Positions 1-9,800 of a DNA stretch of 12,203 nt are shown here, piece by piece (positions within the stretch are counted from its first letter, which is position 1; the number at the start of each line of letters is the position of its first letter). Made by a program: the position numbers and the translations under genes. Source of the DNA: Euperipatoides rowelli (taxonomy: Eukaryota > Onychophora > Udeonychophora > Euonychophora > Peripatopsidae); the NCBI GenBank assembly GCA_003024985.2, contig PXIH01S0001675.1. One strand, written 5' to 3'. The notes under the pieces were generated by a model. It was not told the DNA's origin, ran no database searches, and saw nothing but the letters and a program-made list of their open reading frames with translations.

Positions 1-219
1 AGAGTTGCTTCAAATTCATTAGGAAAATTGAGGTATTACAATTCAAATGCACGCACCTAAAAAAGAAAACCGAGATGAGCAGATAAATACAAAAAAAATA
101 AAATTACATTTATAACTGAACGTTTACGAAGGGCTCTTACTACTAGAATCTTGTATAGCTACCAATGTTATGTTGCTTATTTAGACATCTCAAGATCAAA
201 GTTATTAAATATAAAACAT

Positions 220-266
220 CCACAGTCAGTTGTGCTGTACAAGATCGACAGCACAACTGACTGTGG
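220..266. repeat. Perfect 19-bp inverted repeat (hairpin)
   Basis: The left arm CCACAGTCAGTTGTGCTGT (220-238) and right arm ACAGCACAACTGACTGTGG (248-266) are exact reverse complements around a 9-base loop (239-247). The arms are about half G+C in strongly AT-rich surroundings. What it belongs to is unknown. It may be a remnant of a foldback or MITE-type element. Confidence 0.9.
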
Positions 267-484
267 CTGGTCTAAGTTAATGATAACTCAGTGCTTGCAT
301 GAAGATGTAGCAACCTGTTTCAGCCTGTTCTAATTGCAGCAGATAGCTCTGGAATATACTCAGCATGCTTAATCATGAATCACATGGACTACTTATTGGG
401 ATTATAATGAGTGTAAGAAGCATAAACCTCTTGAAAATACAATACTCACCGTATACACCTTATATAACAAAAAGGTTTGTTTTA

Positions 485-535
485 GTATCGACTATGTTAG
501 AATGCTTAACACTATGTATCGACTATGTTAGAATG
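485..535. repeat. 20-bp direct repeat, 31-bp period
   Basis: GTATCGACTATGTTAGAATG occurs at 485-504 and again, identically, at 516-535. It is a short tandem duplication of about 1.6 units in the upstream intron. No function is suggested. Confidence 0.85.
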
Positions 536-704
536 TGTGTGATAGATAAGTTATAATTTCATATTTGAATTCGGCACTGAAAGATACATAGAAACACCTA
601 ATACAATCATGTCATGTGAACAAATCTTTGTATATCAGTGTAATTAAATGATCTAATGTTTCTAGTATTTACCTACTAAAAATAATCGTTTGATTTATTC
701 TCAG

Positions 705-818
705 AGCTCATGAGGATGCTAATGCAGCCAGGAAACTAACACCAGAAGAGCGCAAGGGGAAAAAAATTAAAAAATTAAAAGAAGACACAACTCTTGGTGT
801 TCATGCTGCAGTTTACAG
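705..818 (+). CDS. PRPF3: PRPF3 exon a (internal)
   Basis: The acceptor is TTTATTCTCAG ending at 704 and the donor is AG|GTACTG from 819. The first base (705) completes a codon begun in an exon outside the window, and the last two bases (AG) begin the arginine finished by base 6925. It encodes [12 protein letters not shown], then a lysine-rich stretch ([11 protein letters not shown]), then GVHAAVY. The lysine-rich part is the conserved basic segment before the C-terminal domain and probably faces RNA. By register with the human protein, the exon that would hold the retinitis pigmentosa site (human T494) is the one just upstream and is not in this window. Confidence 0.95.
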
Positions 819-3800
819 GTACTGTATATGTTTTTTTTTAATTTGTTTGTAAATGTACCTTCTATCCTAAAATTTTATTTTTTGTTGTTTGATAATTAAC
901 TATGAAAACAAATTTTTTTTGTTAATAAGTTGGATTTTTATTATAGTATTTAATTTTATGCCACATCAATAACTTCAAACTATAGGGAATCTTATATACT
1001 GTAAAACACTAAGGTTTTATTTTTTTTAAATGTATTGTAATTGGAAATTTCAACAAGCAATATCGTAACTTATTGGTTGCATCTTTTCCCTCTTTTTTTT
1101 TTTTCACTCAAGATTGTATTATGATGCCGATAAAGTAGACCTAGATAGATGGCTGACTCGCTATTATTTAGTGATAAAACTATTTATTTTATTAGGCTAA
1201 CTGATTTAAATACTATTTCTAATCTTATTCAAATGCTTTTTTTTTAACATGGTGCAAGTCCATTTAAAACTTAAATCGCCAATTTTTATGTACTGTATAC
1301 CAGTCAAGCCTTGGAAATAGTCGTATTTTGTAATCGCCGAGATTGAGGTTTTAATCGCCAAATCTGATTTTCAATAGTATTTGGCACTTTTGGCGAGTGC
1401 TAACAGGAACATAGCATCACATTTTGGATGTTTAACAATAGTATACTTCCCTTCCAATCACTGGACTTGCCTCCCCACTTTATTCAAATCATAAAAACAT
1501 GATTAAACAACAAGGAAATTATGTGATAAATCAACTTAACAAATAGCCTACATTTTAATAAAGATAAACAATTATATACTGTACGTATTCACTGTGTAGG
1601 TCTTCAATATTCAATTAAAAATCAATAAGACAGTCTCTTTGCGGGTATTCCTAGATTTGATCTTAAAGATCTTATAGGTCCATCTAGGGAAATGGGATCA
1701 ACTTTGGAAAGGATTTGGTCTCTTCTTGGTCATCTATGGGAAAATACTGAAAATTTCTAGTGTCGTCAATTTTATTATGATTATTTGGAGCTGATTTCTC
1801 ATCGAAATGTACAGTTATTGCATTTATTATTCTATTGCTTCCAGGAACCCATACTTTATTACATTTCTTATCCCTACCATATCCTACAAAAACACCCTCT
1901 TTGTAGGTGTCATCCATTTTTTTACGTAATGCACGGTCTAGAAAGGCAAAAGCCCTGGAACCAAATTTTCTAATAGGTTTTACATCCGGTTTGACAGCAT
2001 TCCATAGTTGGTATGGAGTAATTTCCGTTTTTGAATGAGGAATCCGGTTTATTAAATAAGCTGCAATACTAATAGCTTCTCCCCAAAATGATATTGGCAA
2101 CCCTTTTCCTTTCAACATGCTTCGGCTCATATTCATAAGTGTCCTTTTGAGTCGTTCTGCATTGCCATTCTGTTGTGGACAATGTCTTACACTGGTCTCA
2201 TGTCGAATTCCTCTTTCATTAAGAAATGTCAAGATCTCGATTTAAAAATCCCTCCCCCTTCCATTAGATCAGAACACTATGGCAAAATATTTAAACTTAT
2301 TATAGTAGTGCAAGATATAGTGTTTTATTACACTTGAGGCTTGGCTTTTATATTTCAATACTTCCACGTAACAATAACGAATATGTTTGTCGTTAATGGT
2401 TATTACATATCTGTTTCCCCCTATAGTTTACTCAGACATAGGACCACACAAATCCGATACAATTACTTCAAAAGGTTTTAATGTTTTTCTGTAGGAACGT
2501 AAAACAAAACTATCTTGATTCAAACTCCCCAATGGACATGTTTCACAAAAATCTGAATGTGTACAACTATTTATTCCCATATTTTCCACTAACTTATTTT
2601 TGTTCATATTTTTTATAGATTGTTGGCTTCTGTGGCCCAACCATTTATGCCAGTCATGCACACAACACCAATGGCTGATATAGCTTCATCAAAGGATTCC
2701 TTAAGAATAAATATATTGTCTACTAACTTTGCTTCAGCAACTAATCTTCCTGCTTTTAGAATTTTACATTTATTTCTGTTAAAGTCTACAGTGTACCCTA
2801 ATTTACACAATACTTTCACTGACAACAATTGATAGGTGAGTTGTGGAACAAATAAAACATTGTTAATACTTACATAATCATTTTTAGCATAATCGTTTTG
2901 TAACATACCCTGATCCTGTTCCCTGGGCTTGAACTATTTCTCCATTTGCTATAGTAATCCTAGGTCCATCATTAAAGGTCAAATAACGGATTTTTTAAAA
3001 AAAAAATTATTGTTGATTTTCAAAGATTTTTACTAAAAAAAAATATCCCTAGAAAAGAAAAAAAATAGTTATTTACAATTCAGTTTTTAAATAATTATCT
3101 TTAGCTCCTCCCCCTTAAAACAACATTGTCCACTGTACACACCAGGAAAGTTATTTTGTGACATCATAGTTTAGAAATGAATAGAGCTTGCTATACTTAA
3201 CTATAGAATATTTGCTATCTTTGACAGCTTAAAGCTGGGAAATTATATGGACTAATTGCTTAAATACTTTGAAAAAAAATCATAATTAAATTCATCCTTT
3301 GTGATATTGTCCAATTTGTTTTTGTTTTAATCAAAATGACCTTTAATATAAGTTGAACATACCTCTATTTACATGTTAAATCATTACAAAGAAAACAGCT
3401 GTAGAGAGTATTTCAATCATCAAATTAATCTCAAACCCCAATGTGCAATCTTCAATTTATAATCTCAGACTGAGGATAGCAATAGTCTTAATTTTTAAAT
3501 AACTTTTTTTTTATGCATTTTAAATTATTATTTCCCAGTGGAATTTTTTTTTTAGTAATTATCTTTGAAAATCAATAATAATAAAAAATTAAAAAAATCT
3601 GTTACATTTGACCTTTAAGATATTCAATGTGGTCAAAAAAAATTTTATCTGGGCTCTACTAGCCCCGAGTCTATTATCCATCCTTTGTTTTCAAAATCAG
3701 TGTCACAAACTATTCCGGATAGCGCTCTATCTGGTTCTCTGCAAATTTACATTTCATATGTAGAATTTTGTCCTGTTGTTGCTTTGGAACTATTTGTTTT

Positions 3801-6800
3801 CGTGGGATACTCGTATGCTGTACTGTTTTTTTTCTTCTATAGTAAGCGTGTCTTATTTCAGTGCAGAAAGAATTCTGACCTCTGCTATTAGTGGGTTCTA
3901 GGTGGTTATAATTCTCTCTGAAATAGACATGATGTACTTCCATGTTTCTCCATCCACTTCTTTCATTTCTACCTCTATTAGAGCGACAATCACTCCGGAT
4001 GTGTCCACTCTGGCCACACTCAAAGCATATTCTATTATCACGCATTACATTGTTTTGACCAAATCATGTATGGCTGACTCTTCACTATCTTCTTTTCTCA
4101 TAGCTTCATCAAGCAGTTTGTTTCTAACAGAGTGTCATTTCCTTTCTTCTTTCGACTCTATCGCTGTGATGATCCTATCATATTCTCGTGGCAATCCATA
4201 TAATATTACAGCAATAGTGTGACTATTTTTTATTTATTCTCCTATTGTTTGGTGTTTTTCTGTGATTTCCATGATCGTATTGATAAATTCACTCGTATTT
4301 TTAGTCTTCTCATATATTAATCCATATAAACCTTTTAAAAGATGCAACTTTCTTGTCAAATTTGAGTGCTCGTGAACAGATCGTAGTTTTTTCCATGTTT
4401 CTTTGGAGGTTACACAATTCCTGACTCCTCTATAGCTAAGCAAATAGTTGTTTTTGCTGCTTCATCTTTCATAGTCCATTCTTCCAATGCAGTAGCTGCA
4501 GTGGGATCCTGATTGACCACGTTCCAAAGTATTTATCTTTGCAACACCATTTGAACTTTAAATTTCCACATGAAGTAGCTTGTACCATCTAATTTTAACA
4601 CACTGATAAATTTCCCTTCGAGATTCATTTTAACTACATTATATTTTCAAGTTCAAAAGAATTATTCAATGTCTATTGCTCGCACATTGGTTATATCGTA
4701 GCAATTAAATTGCGCAATGTTTCTTCCAATACTGCTGCCATAAGCTGATGGAACCCACTCAAATGACTTAACAATATTATCCAGTTATAAAGTTTCTGCA
4801 CACAATAATTATAGCCTACTGAGGATTAACTTGATTTTATTTCACTATCGATCACAACAAACAATATGGAGGCAACAACCCAAGCCTTCCCATATCACAT
4901 TTTTGGAAGTTTAACAATAGTATACTTCCCTTCCAATCACTGGATTCCCCCTCCTTTATTCAAATAAAAAAAAACATGATTAAACAACTAGGAAATTATA
5001 TAATAAATAAAAAGCAGAAAATATGTGATAAATCAACTTAACAATAGCATACATATTAATAAAGATATACAAACACTTATATACATATTCACTGTGAAGG
5101 CTATACACACTACAATATTCAACAATCCACTTTAATAAATTGTGAATATGTGAATTGCACTTTCCAACAAACCCTTTCCTTTAGCAGAAACAAGCTGCTC
5201 CTGATTTTCTGATTGGTACTGAAAATAAATATATGAAAAGCAGCTACTTTTATAAAAGTAGCTTACAACGTAGCCAGCTACTTTTTTTTTAATAGTGGCT
5301 AAGCTACTTTTTTAACAAAGTAGCTGTAGCACTGCTACTTTTATAAAGTATCTTACCCAACCCAGTATAAACTATAAAAGTTTATACATTGTTTGCTAGC
5401 TGTTGTTTTAATTAAAATTAAAAAGTAATGAATATTTCACTTTCATAATAAATACAGTATAATGTATCAAAGGGTGATCAAATCTATAGCAGACATGATA
5501 TTTGCTTTCATTCACACGTTGACATCATTGCACTTTAAGTTAGTAGTCAGTACATTATCAATTTTCATTTTTATCTTTTTAACACACATTTTTTCTCCTA
5601 TGAAGAATTTATTACAAAAAGAAATGATGGACCTGTCAACATGTCAATTCATTAATAGATTGATCAGTACTGAAGCTATGTATGGCAAATCCATCTCAGT
5701 TCAATTTTTTTTTTGTTTTAGCATACAAAATAAAAGGATGTAATAAAGCAATTGTCTTTAGACTATGGCACAATGAATTCTGATTTTTATCACTGTAATA
5801 TGAAATCAAATATTAAACTAAATATACTGTATAGTTAATTCATGTATTAACCAGTTGAGACTCAAATGTGATATTATGTTTTTATAACTTCACAATATTT
5901 TTAATATTTGCTACTGCGTTTTATATGTACAGTATATTAAGATTTTGAAAAGCACAATCTATACACTTGATTGTTTTACGAGAATGTCGGTTCTGGTAAT
6001 TAGCACAATCATTCATCCACTTCCTCATTCTAAAATATATATGAATATCCGTTCTATTGCTAAAATATATTGTTTCTTATTTTCTGTCACATTAGAGAAA
6101 ATGACTTACAAAAATATATCTTCACTTGTGGGAAGAATACTGTTAAACAGTAGAAGCAGAGCATTATATTCTAAGATGGTGATTGATTTCTCCTCCAGCT
6201 AAGATGAAAAATATATAGTATTTTTCAGCAATGTAGAAATAGTGTTGCATAACGAATTATGGAGGGTGGATAGGTATTAGTGGAAGGAGAAGTAAATATA
6301 TATTTTTTAACTTTTTGCTGGTACTGGTGGAAGTAAATAAATGGTTGCTGGTCAGAAATAAATGATTAGCTGTTGTCTTGCTGGTAATAAATAAAAGATG
6401 GAAACAAAAACCAGAACAGTAAAATGTAATAGTCCAATAGAACTTTTATTAGACTATAATAAAAGATAAAATAAAGCTGGAACAAATTCCTTGGGATGAT
6501 GCCCGTCATCCCAACTGTAGTAAGGCAGTAAATAAAAATACAATACTTAATGGGATGACGGCCATCATGCCCAACGAATAAGAACTAAAGTAAACTAAAA
6601 ATACAAACTGTTATATCCGATAGTTTGCACATATTTAAATTATAACAAAAGTACATTAATAAATTTACATTGATTCGCGCATGCAAAGAATGACAGTTGG
6701 CTCGCATGGACGAATCAATGTAACAGAAAATAATATTAAATTACAGATCAATCATAATAGGTCATAATATAGTTTTATATGTCAATAACTTTGATAATTT

Positions 6801-9800
6801 TTTTAATGTCTTATTGTAAAAATCCACTTAAAAGTTCTGTGCAATTGGAGATTGAATAGAATTTAAGCAACATTTGCTTTTATTGAAAGGTATGGTATAT
6901 AATGTGATTATCTTTTGTTTTCAGGATTAGGGATCTTACAAATCCTTCCAAGAAATTTAAAGTTGAAGCTAATGCCAATCAACTATTCATGACTGGATGT
7001 GTGGTCTTGTACAGGGATGTCAATGTAATTGTTGTTGAAGGAGGTAAGTTGATATGGTTTATTTGTTTGTTATTTTTGTTATTATTGTTTGTTAACATGT
7101 TATTCATGTTTATTTATCCTTTACTTGGGATGGATGTGTGGGGAGAAGATGTTGGGTGAAATGGAGCTCAACAAAAAATGGAACTGCTGGAGATATCAAT
7201 CTTGCAAGTAAAGTTTGTCAGAACCGCTACAGAAGAGCAGATATTCAAAAGTTGGAATATCTAATCTAAAATTTGTACAAAACATAACAACAAATTTTGA
7301 GTTGAATATTCCTCTAGTCAGCCGGTGACTGTAAGGAAAATATTCATGAAAATTATTAGTTTAAAAGAATTTGGCATATACTGTAACAGGCTGTTAGAAA
7401 ATAATCTTGAGGGAAGCACACAAATCATAGTCATATTATTGTTAGCCAGCAAGTCATTTTATTAAAAATGCATTAAAATATAACCACAGCATGAAATTTA
7501 TTTAAACTATCTATTCACTTAATATNATTAATTTAGGTGATTTATTTATTAAATTCATTTATTTAGTAAAAAAAAAAAAAACTTTTTTTACAAGTTTGTT
7601 TCTATAATTTGTTATACAGTGATATGTCTAAAAAATGTTTTAACATATAAAAATTCATAGAATAAACTGATGTCTTAGCCAAATTTTTTTAAAAAATTTT
7701 TAATTATGTTAAACTAATAAAGGAGTGCAAAACCGTGTCTTCTTATCTGGTGATGGAGGGTGAATAGTTTTATTTAGCTAAGAATAAAGCAGTAATGTTA
7801 CTGTAAATTTTCATTAATGTTCGAACTATTTTTACTCGGAAGGTGAGCTTTGATTTCTCTAATGGATTAAGTTCCGGTCTTAATTATCTAGTCAGTGAAG
7901 TATAGTCTACAGTATATTGTATAAAAATAGTGAGTGTGGACAAAGAATGCTTTGAGTCAAACAGTTTAACTAGATTTATTCTCATTGAGAATTCTATAAG
8001 AATGCATTTAATTCATAGAAATATTAATACAATTAGACATAGGAGTTTTCTCATATTTTTTTTTTTAAATAAACAATACAAATTGACGTGGATTTATATT
8101 GTCTTTTTGACATCAAATCTTGTTGTTTTAATATACAGTAGTAAAAATTGAACTATAAACTTTTTTTTTTTATTAAACAAAATTGAAATTAAATTAGGTT
8201 TTAAATTAAGAAAGAATAAATCTTCTAACTACATATTCATTTTTATTAAATTAGGCCTATTTTTTTAATGATAGCGACACTTATCCATAGCGTAGCATGT
8301 ATTTTATTGATGAGAAGTACTAAGTTGTAATAAATTAGTAATTTCCTATTTTAAAGCTGTTAAAATATATTATCAAAATATAATGATTAAAAAAAAAAAG
8401 TATTTGATAGAGTTTTGGAATTTATATGAAATCTTGTCAAACTTCACTGTATATGTTGACACTTTCGTTACTCCTGATAAAAACACCTCAACCCAAATAT
8501 TTTTTATTTTAGTTAAGTAAAGATGATTTTGTTAGTTACTCCTGAAATTTATTGATTATGCTTATTATTCTGATGGTAAAATTTTCACCTATATCATGTG
8601 GTCTTTAATTATTATTTTTTCAGGACCAAAGCAACAGAAAAGTTTTAAACGGCTAATGCTACATCGCATTAAATGGAATGAAGATCAACCTAAAGATGAA
8701 GGTTAGTACAGCATGGAAATCATTTGCCAAGAAATTTTGTGTGCAAATTTAGATTTCATTTCAATATGTGTAGTATTTCCCCTCCCCCATCAATCTTTTC
8801 AAGAATTCTAGTTTGTAAATCATTTATACCTTAACATTGTATTTACATCTCCACAGTATTGGAAATTTCAAATAAAATATTAGCATCTAAATTAAATCAC
8901 TACTTTATTTTACAGATAGATTTTCTTCATTACAACTTAAATCTTAATTATATAATTTTCCAATTAATGTACAGTATGTTTACGTTTATTTTTTTATTGT
9001 AGGAAAAGATAAAAGATTAGAAAGAAAGCCAAATAGATGTGATCTGGTGTGGGAGGCAAGTAGTCTAATCTCATTTTGTCACATTTTATCCTCCCTCCCC
9101 CCCCCCAAAAAAAAAAAAACCCGGTAATATGAGCACTGACTATATTTCCCACATTAGCTACTGTATATGATGATGGTGGGTGTCCATTATATTTCAGTTG
9201 AATCAATATAACATTAAACAAAACAAACATAGAAATCAATAGTGAGCCAATATTCCCAAGCAAAAAGAAAACAAGACATTTAATTAAATATAAATTGCAA
9301 ACCAATTCTACAATTAACAAGAAAAAGAGAGATGGTGCATGTATCAAATGGTTAAGACAGTTATAATTTTTAGATGAGATATATGATACTATAATTAAAA
9401 GAGTATGTATTATTTTAAATGCACAAAGATTAAATAATGTGGCTAGTTGATAATATTTTGACGGACATACTGTTTTTAGTTGTATGGTGTTTTTTAGCAT
9501 ATTTACAGTATGTATTTAGCATATTTATGTACTGTATCTAGACTAAATCCATTATTAATTGGTTGATGATTAATAAATTTAAAATTCTGTTATTTCATCA
9601 ATTCAAACTTTAATAAAACTTTCAAAAGACAAATACCCATTGGATTGTAGTAATTTCTAGCTTTTTTTCTTAAAAATATACTGCATATTCAGGATTTTAA
9701 AAGCCTTTTTGCAATTTGACACGTGAAGACTACCGGTACCTGTTTATTTGTTAACCCCATTAAGTACTGCAAGTAAATGGGAGCTACTGCCTATCTATGG

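Larger units (their letters stand above)
1..704 (+). other. Upstream PRPF3 intron, 3' end
   Basis: No exon or coding similarity is seen. The expected upstream Prp3 residues (before the [12 protein letters not shown] block) are not encoded here, so the stretch is taken as intron. It holds a perfect hairpin at 220-266, a 20-bp direct repeat at 485-535 and the acceptor tract at 690-704. Two short open frames at 151-333 and 365-556 look like chance. Confidence 0.75.
2976..3614. mobile_element. MITE with long terminal inverted repeats, TTAA or TA target
   Basis: The ends are AGGTCAAAT at 2976 and its reverse complement ATTTGACCT ending at 3614. The inverted match runs for about 75 bases at each end and includes TTGATTTTCAAAGAT and ACTAAAAAAAAA in both arms. 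TTAA stands on both sides (2972-2975 and 3615-3618). TTAA duplication points to a piggyBac-like family; the same bases also allow a TA duplication, as in Tc1/mariner. The 639-bp interior has no open frame of note, so it is a non-autonomous element. It lies inside the copia protease region, so it is the younger insertion. Confidence 0.88.
2613..3690 (-). pseudogene. copia protease region, interrupted by a MITE
   Basis: On the minus strand GWIIDSG is read from 3682, with the aspartic-protease triad D-S-G at 3671-3663. Downstream, beyond the inserted [14 protein letters not shown] and then [17 protein letters not shown] and [19 protein letters not shown] follow, the conserved stretch between protease and integrase in copia polyproteins. 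Frameshifts lie right after the triad, in a T-run near 3640, before the VLFVPQL block and near 2661-2680. Inside it sits the 639-bp insertion 2976-3614. The enzyme would have processed the Gag-Pol polyprotein; it is now inactive. Confidence 0.85.
1416..5124 (-). mobile_element. Degenerate Ty1/copia LTR retrotransposon, reverse transcriptase deleted
   Basis: Read on the minus strand, the order is 5' LTR (about 5124-4894), gag (4628-3710), protease (from about 3682), GAG-pre-integrase, integrase (to about 1684) and 3' LTR (1616-1416). The order protease-integrase is diagnostic of copia rather than gypsy elements. It lies antisense in a PRPF3 intron. Without the later MITE it is about 3.1 kb, well short of the roughly 5 kb usual for copia. 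The missing part is reverse transcriptase and RNase H, because the sequence passes from the integrase tail almost straight into the LTR. Numerous stops and frameshifts make it non-coding. No primer-binding site or target-site duplication could be assigned with confidence. Confidence 0.93.
6243..6725. mobile_element. Candidate solo LTR or other dyad-rich element
   Basis: The block starts TGTTGCAT and ends ATGTAACA, that is TG...CA with inverted ends matching at 7 of 8 bases, about the size of an LTR (483 bp). Read on the minus strand it has a GC-richer first part with strong dyads and a later AATAAAAG-type poly(A) signal. It contains a 20-bp inverted repeat (6665-6684 with 6704-6723), two related palindromes (6492-6513 and 6551-6573), and TTGCTGGT three times near its left side. 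The flanking bases are not identical, so a target-site duplication is not proven, and no internal coding part is present. Confidence 0.45.

Noticed and set aside
220-266. Hairpin as a microRNA gene
   Set aside because: The 19-bp perfect stem and 9-base loop are shorter than a typical animal precursor, and the flanks do not extend the pairing. Kept only as an inverted repeat.
151-556. Open frames at 151-333 and 365-556 as upstream PRPF3 exons
   Set aside because: Neither encodes any part of the known Prp3 sequence that precedes the [12 protein letters not shown] block.
1785-4222. Plus-strand open frames at 1785-1973, 2620-2832, 3685-3891 and 3902-4222
   Set aside because: They are shadows on the strand opposite the copia coding remains, whose minus-strand frames carry the real motifs.
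4720-4750. TTATGGCAGCAG on the minus strand near 4745 as the copia primer-binding site
   Set aside because: It is not complementary to a tRNA in a way that could be confirmed, and the inner LTR edge is uncertain.
5462-6202. Plus-strand open frames at 5462-5743 and 5945-6202
   Set aside because: No domain, no splice context matching PRPF3 and only AT-biased residues. The conserved protein runs directly from exon a to exon b with no room for an extra exon.
7930-8151. Plus-strand open frame in the intron between exons b and c
   Set aside because: Low-complexity hydrophobic residues from T-rich DNA; the PRPF3 sequence is continuous without it.
8994-9500. 168-codon minus-strand open frame
   Set aside because: It overlaps PRPF3 exon d antisense and runs through homopolymers (a phenylalanine and glycine run from the A and C tracts). 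Its composition is that of AT-rich DNA and no domain is recognisable.
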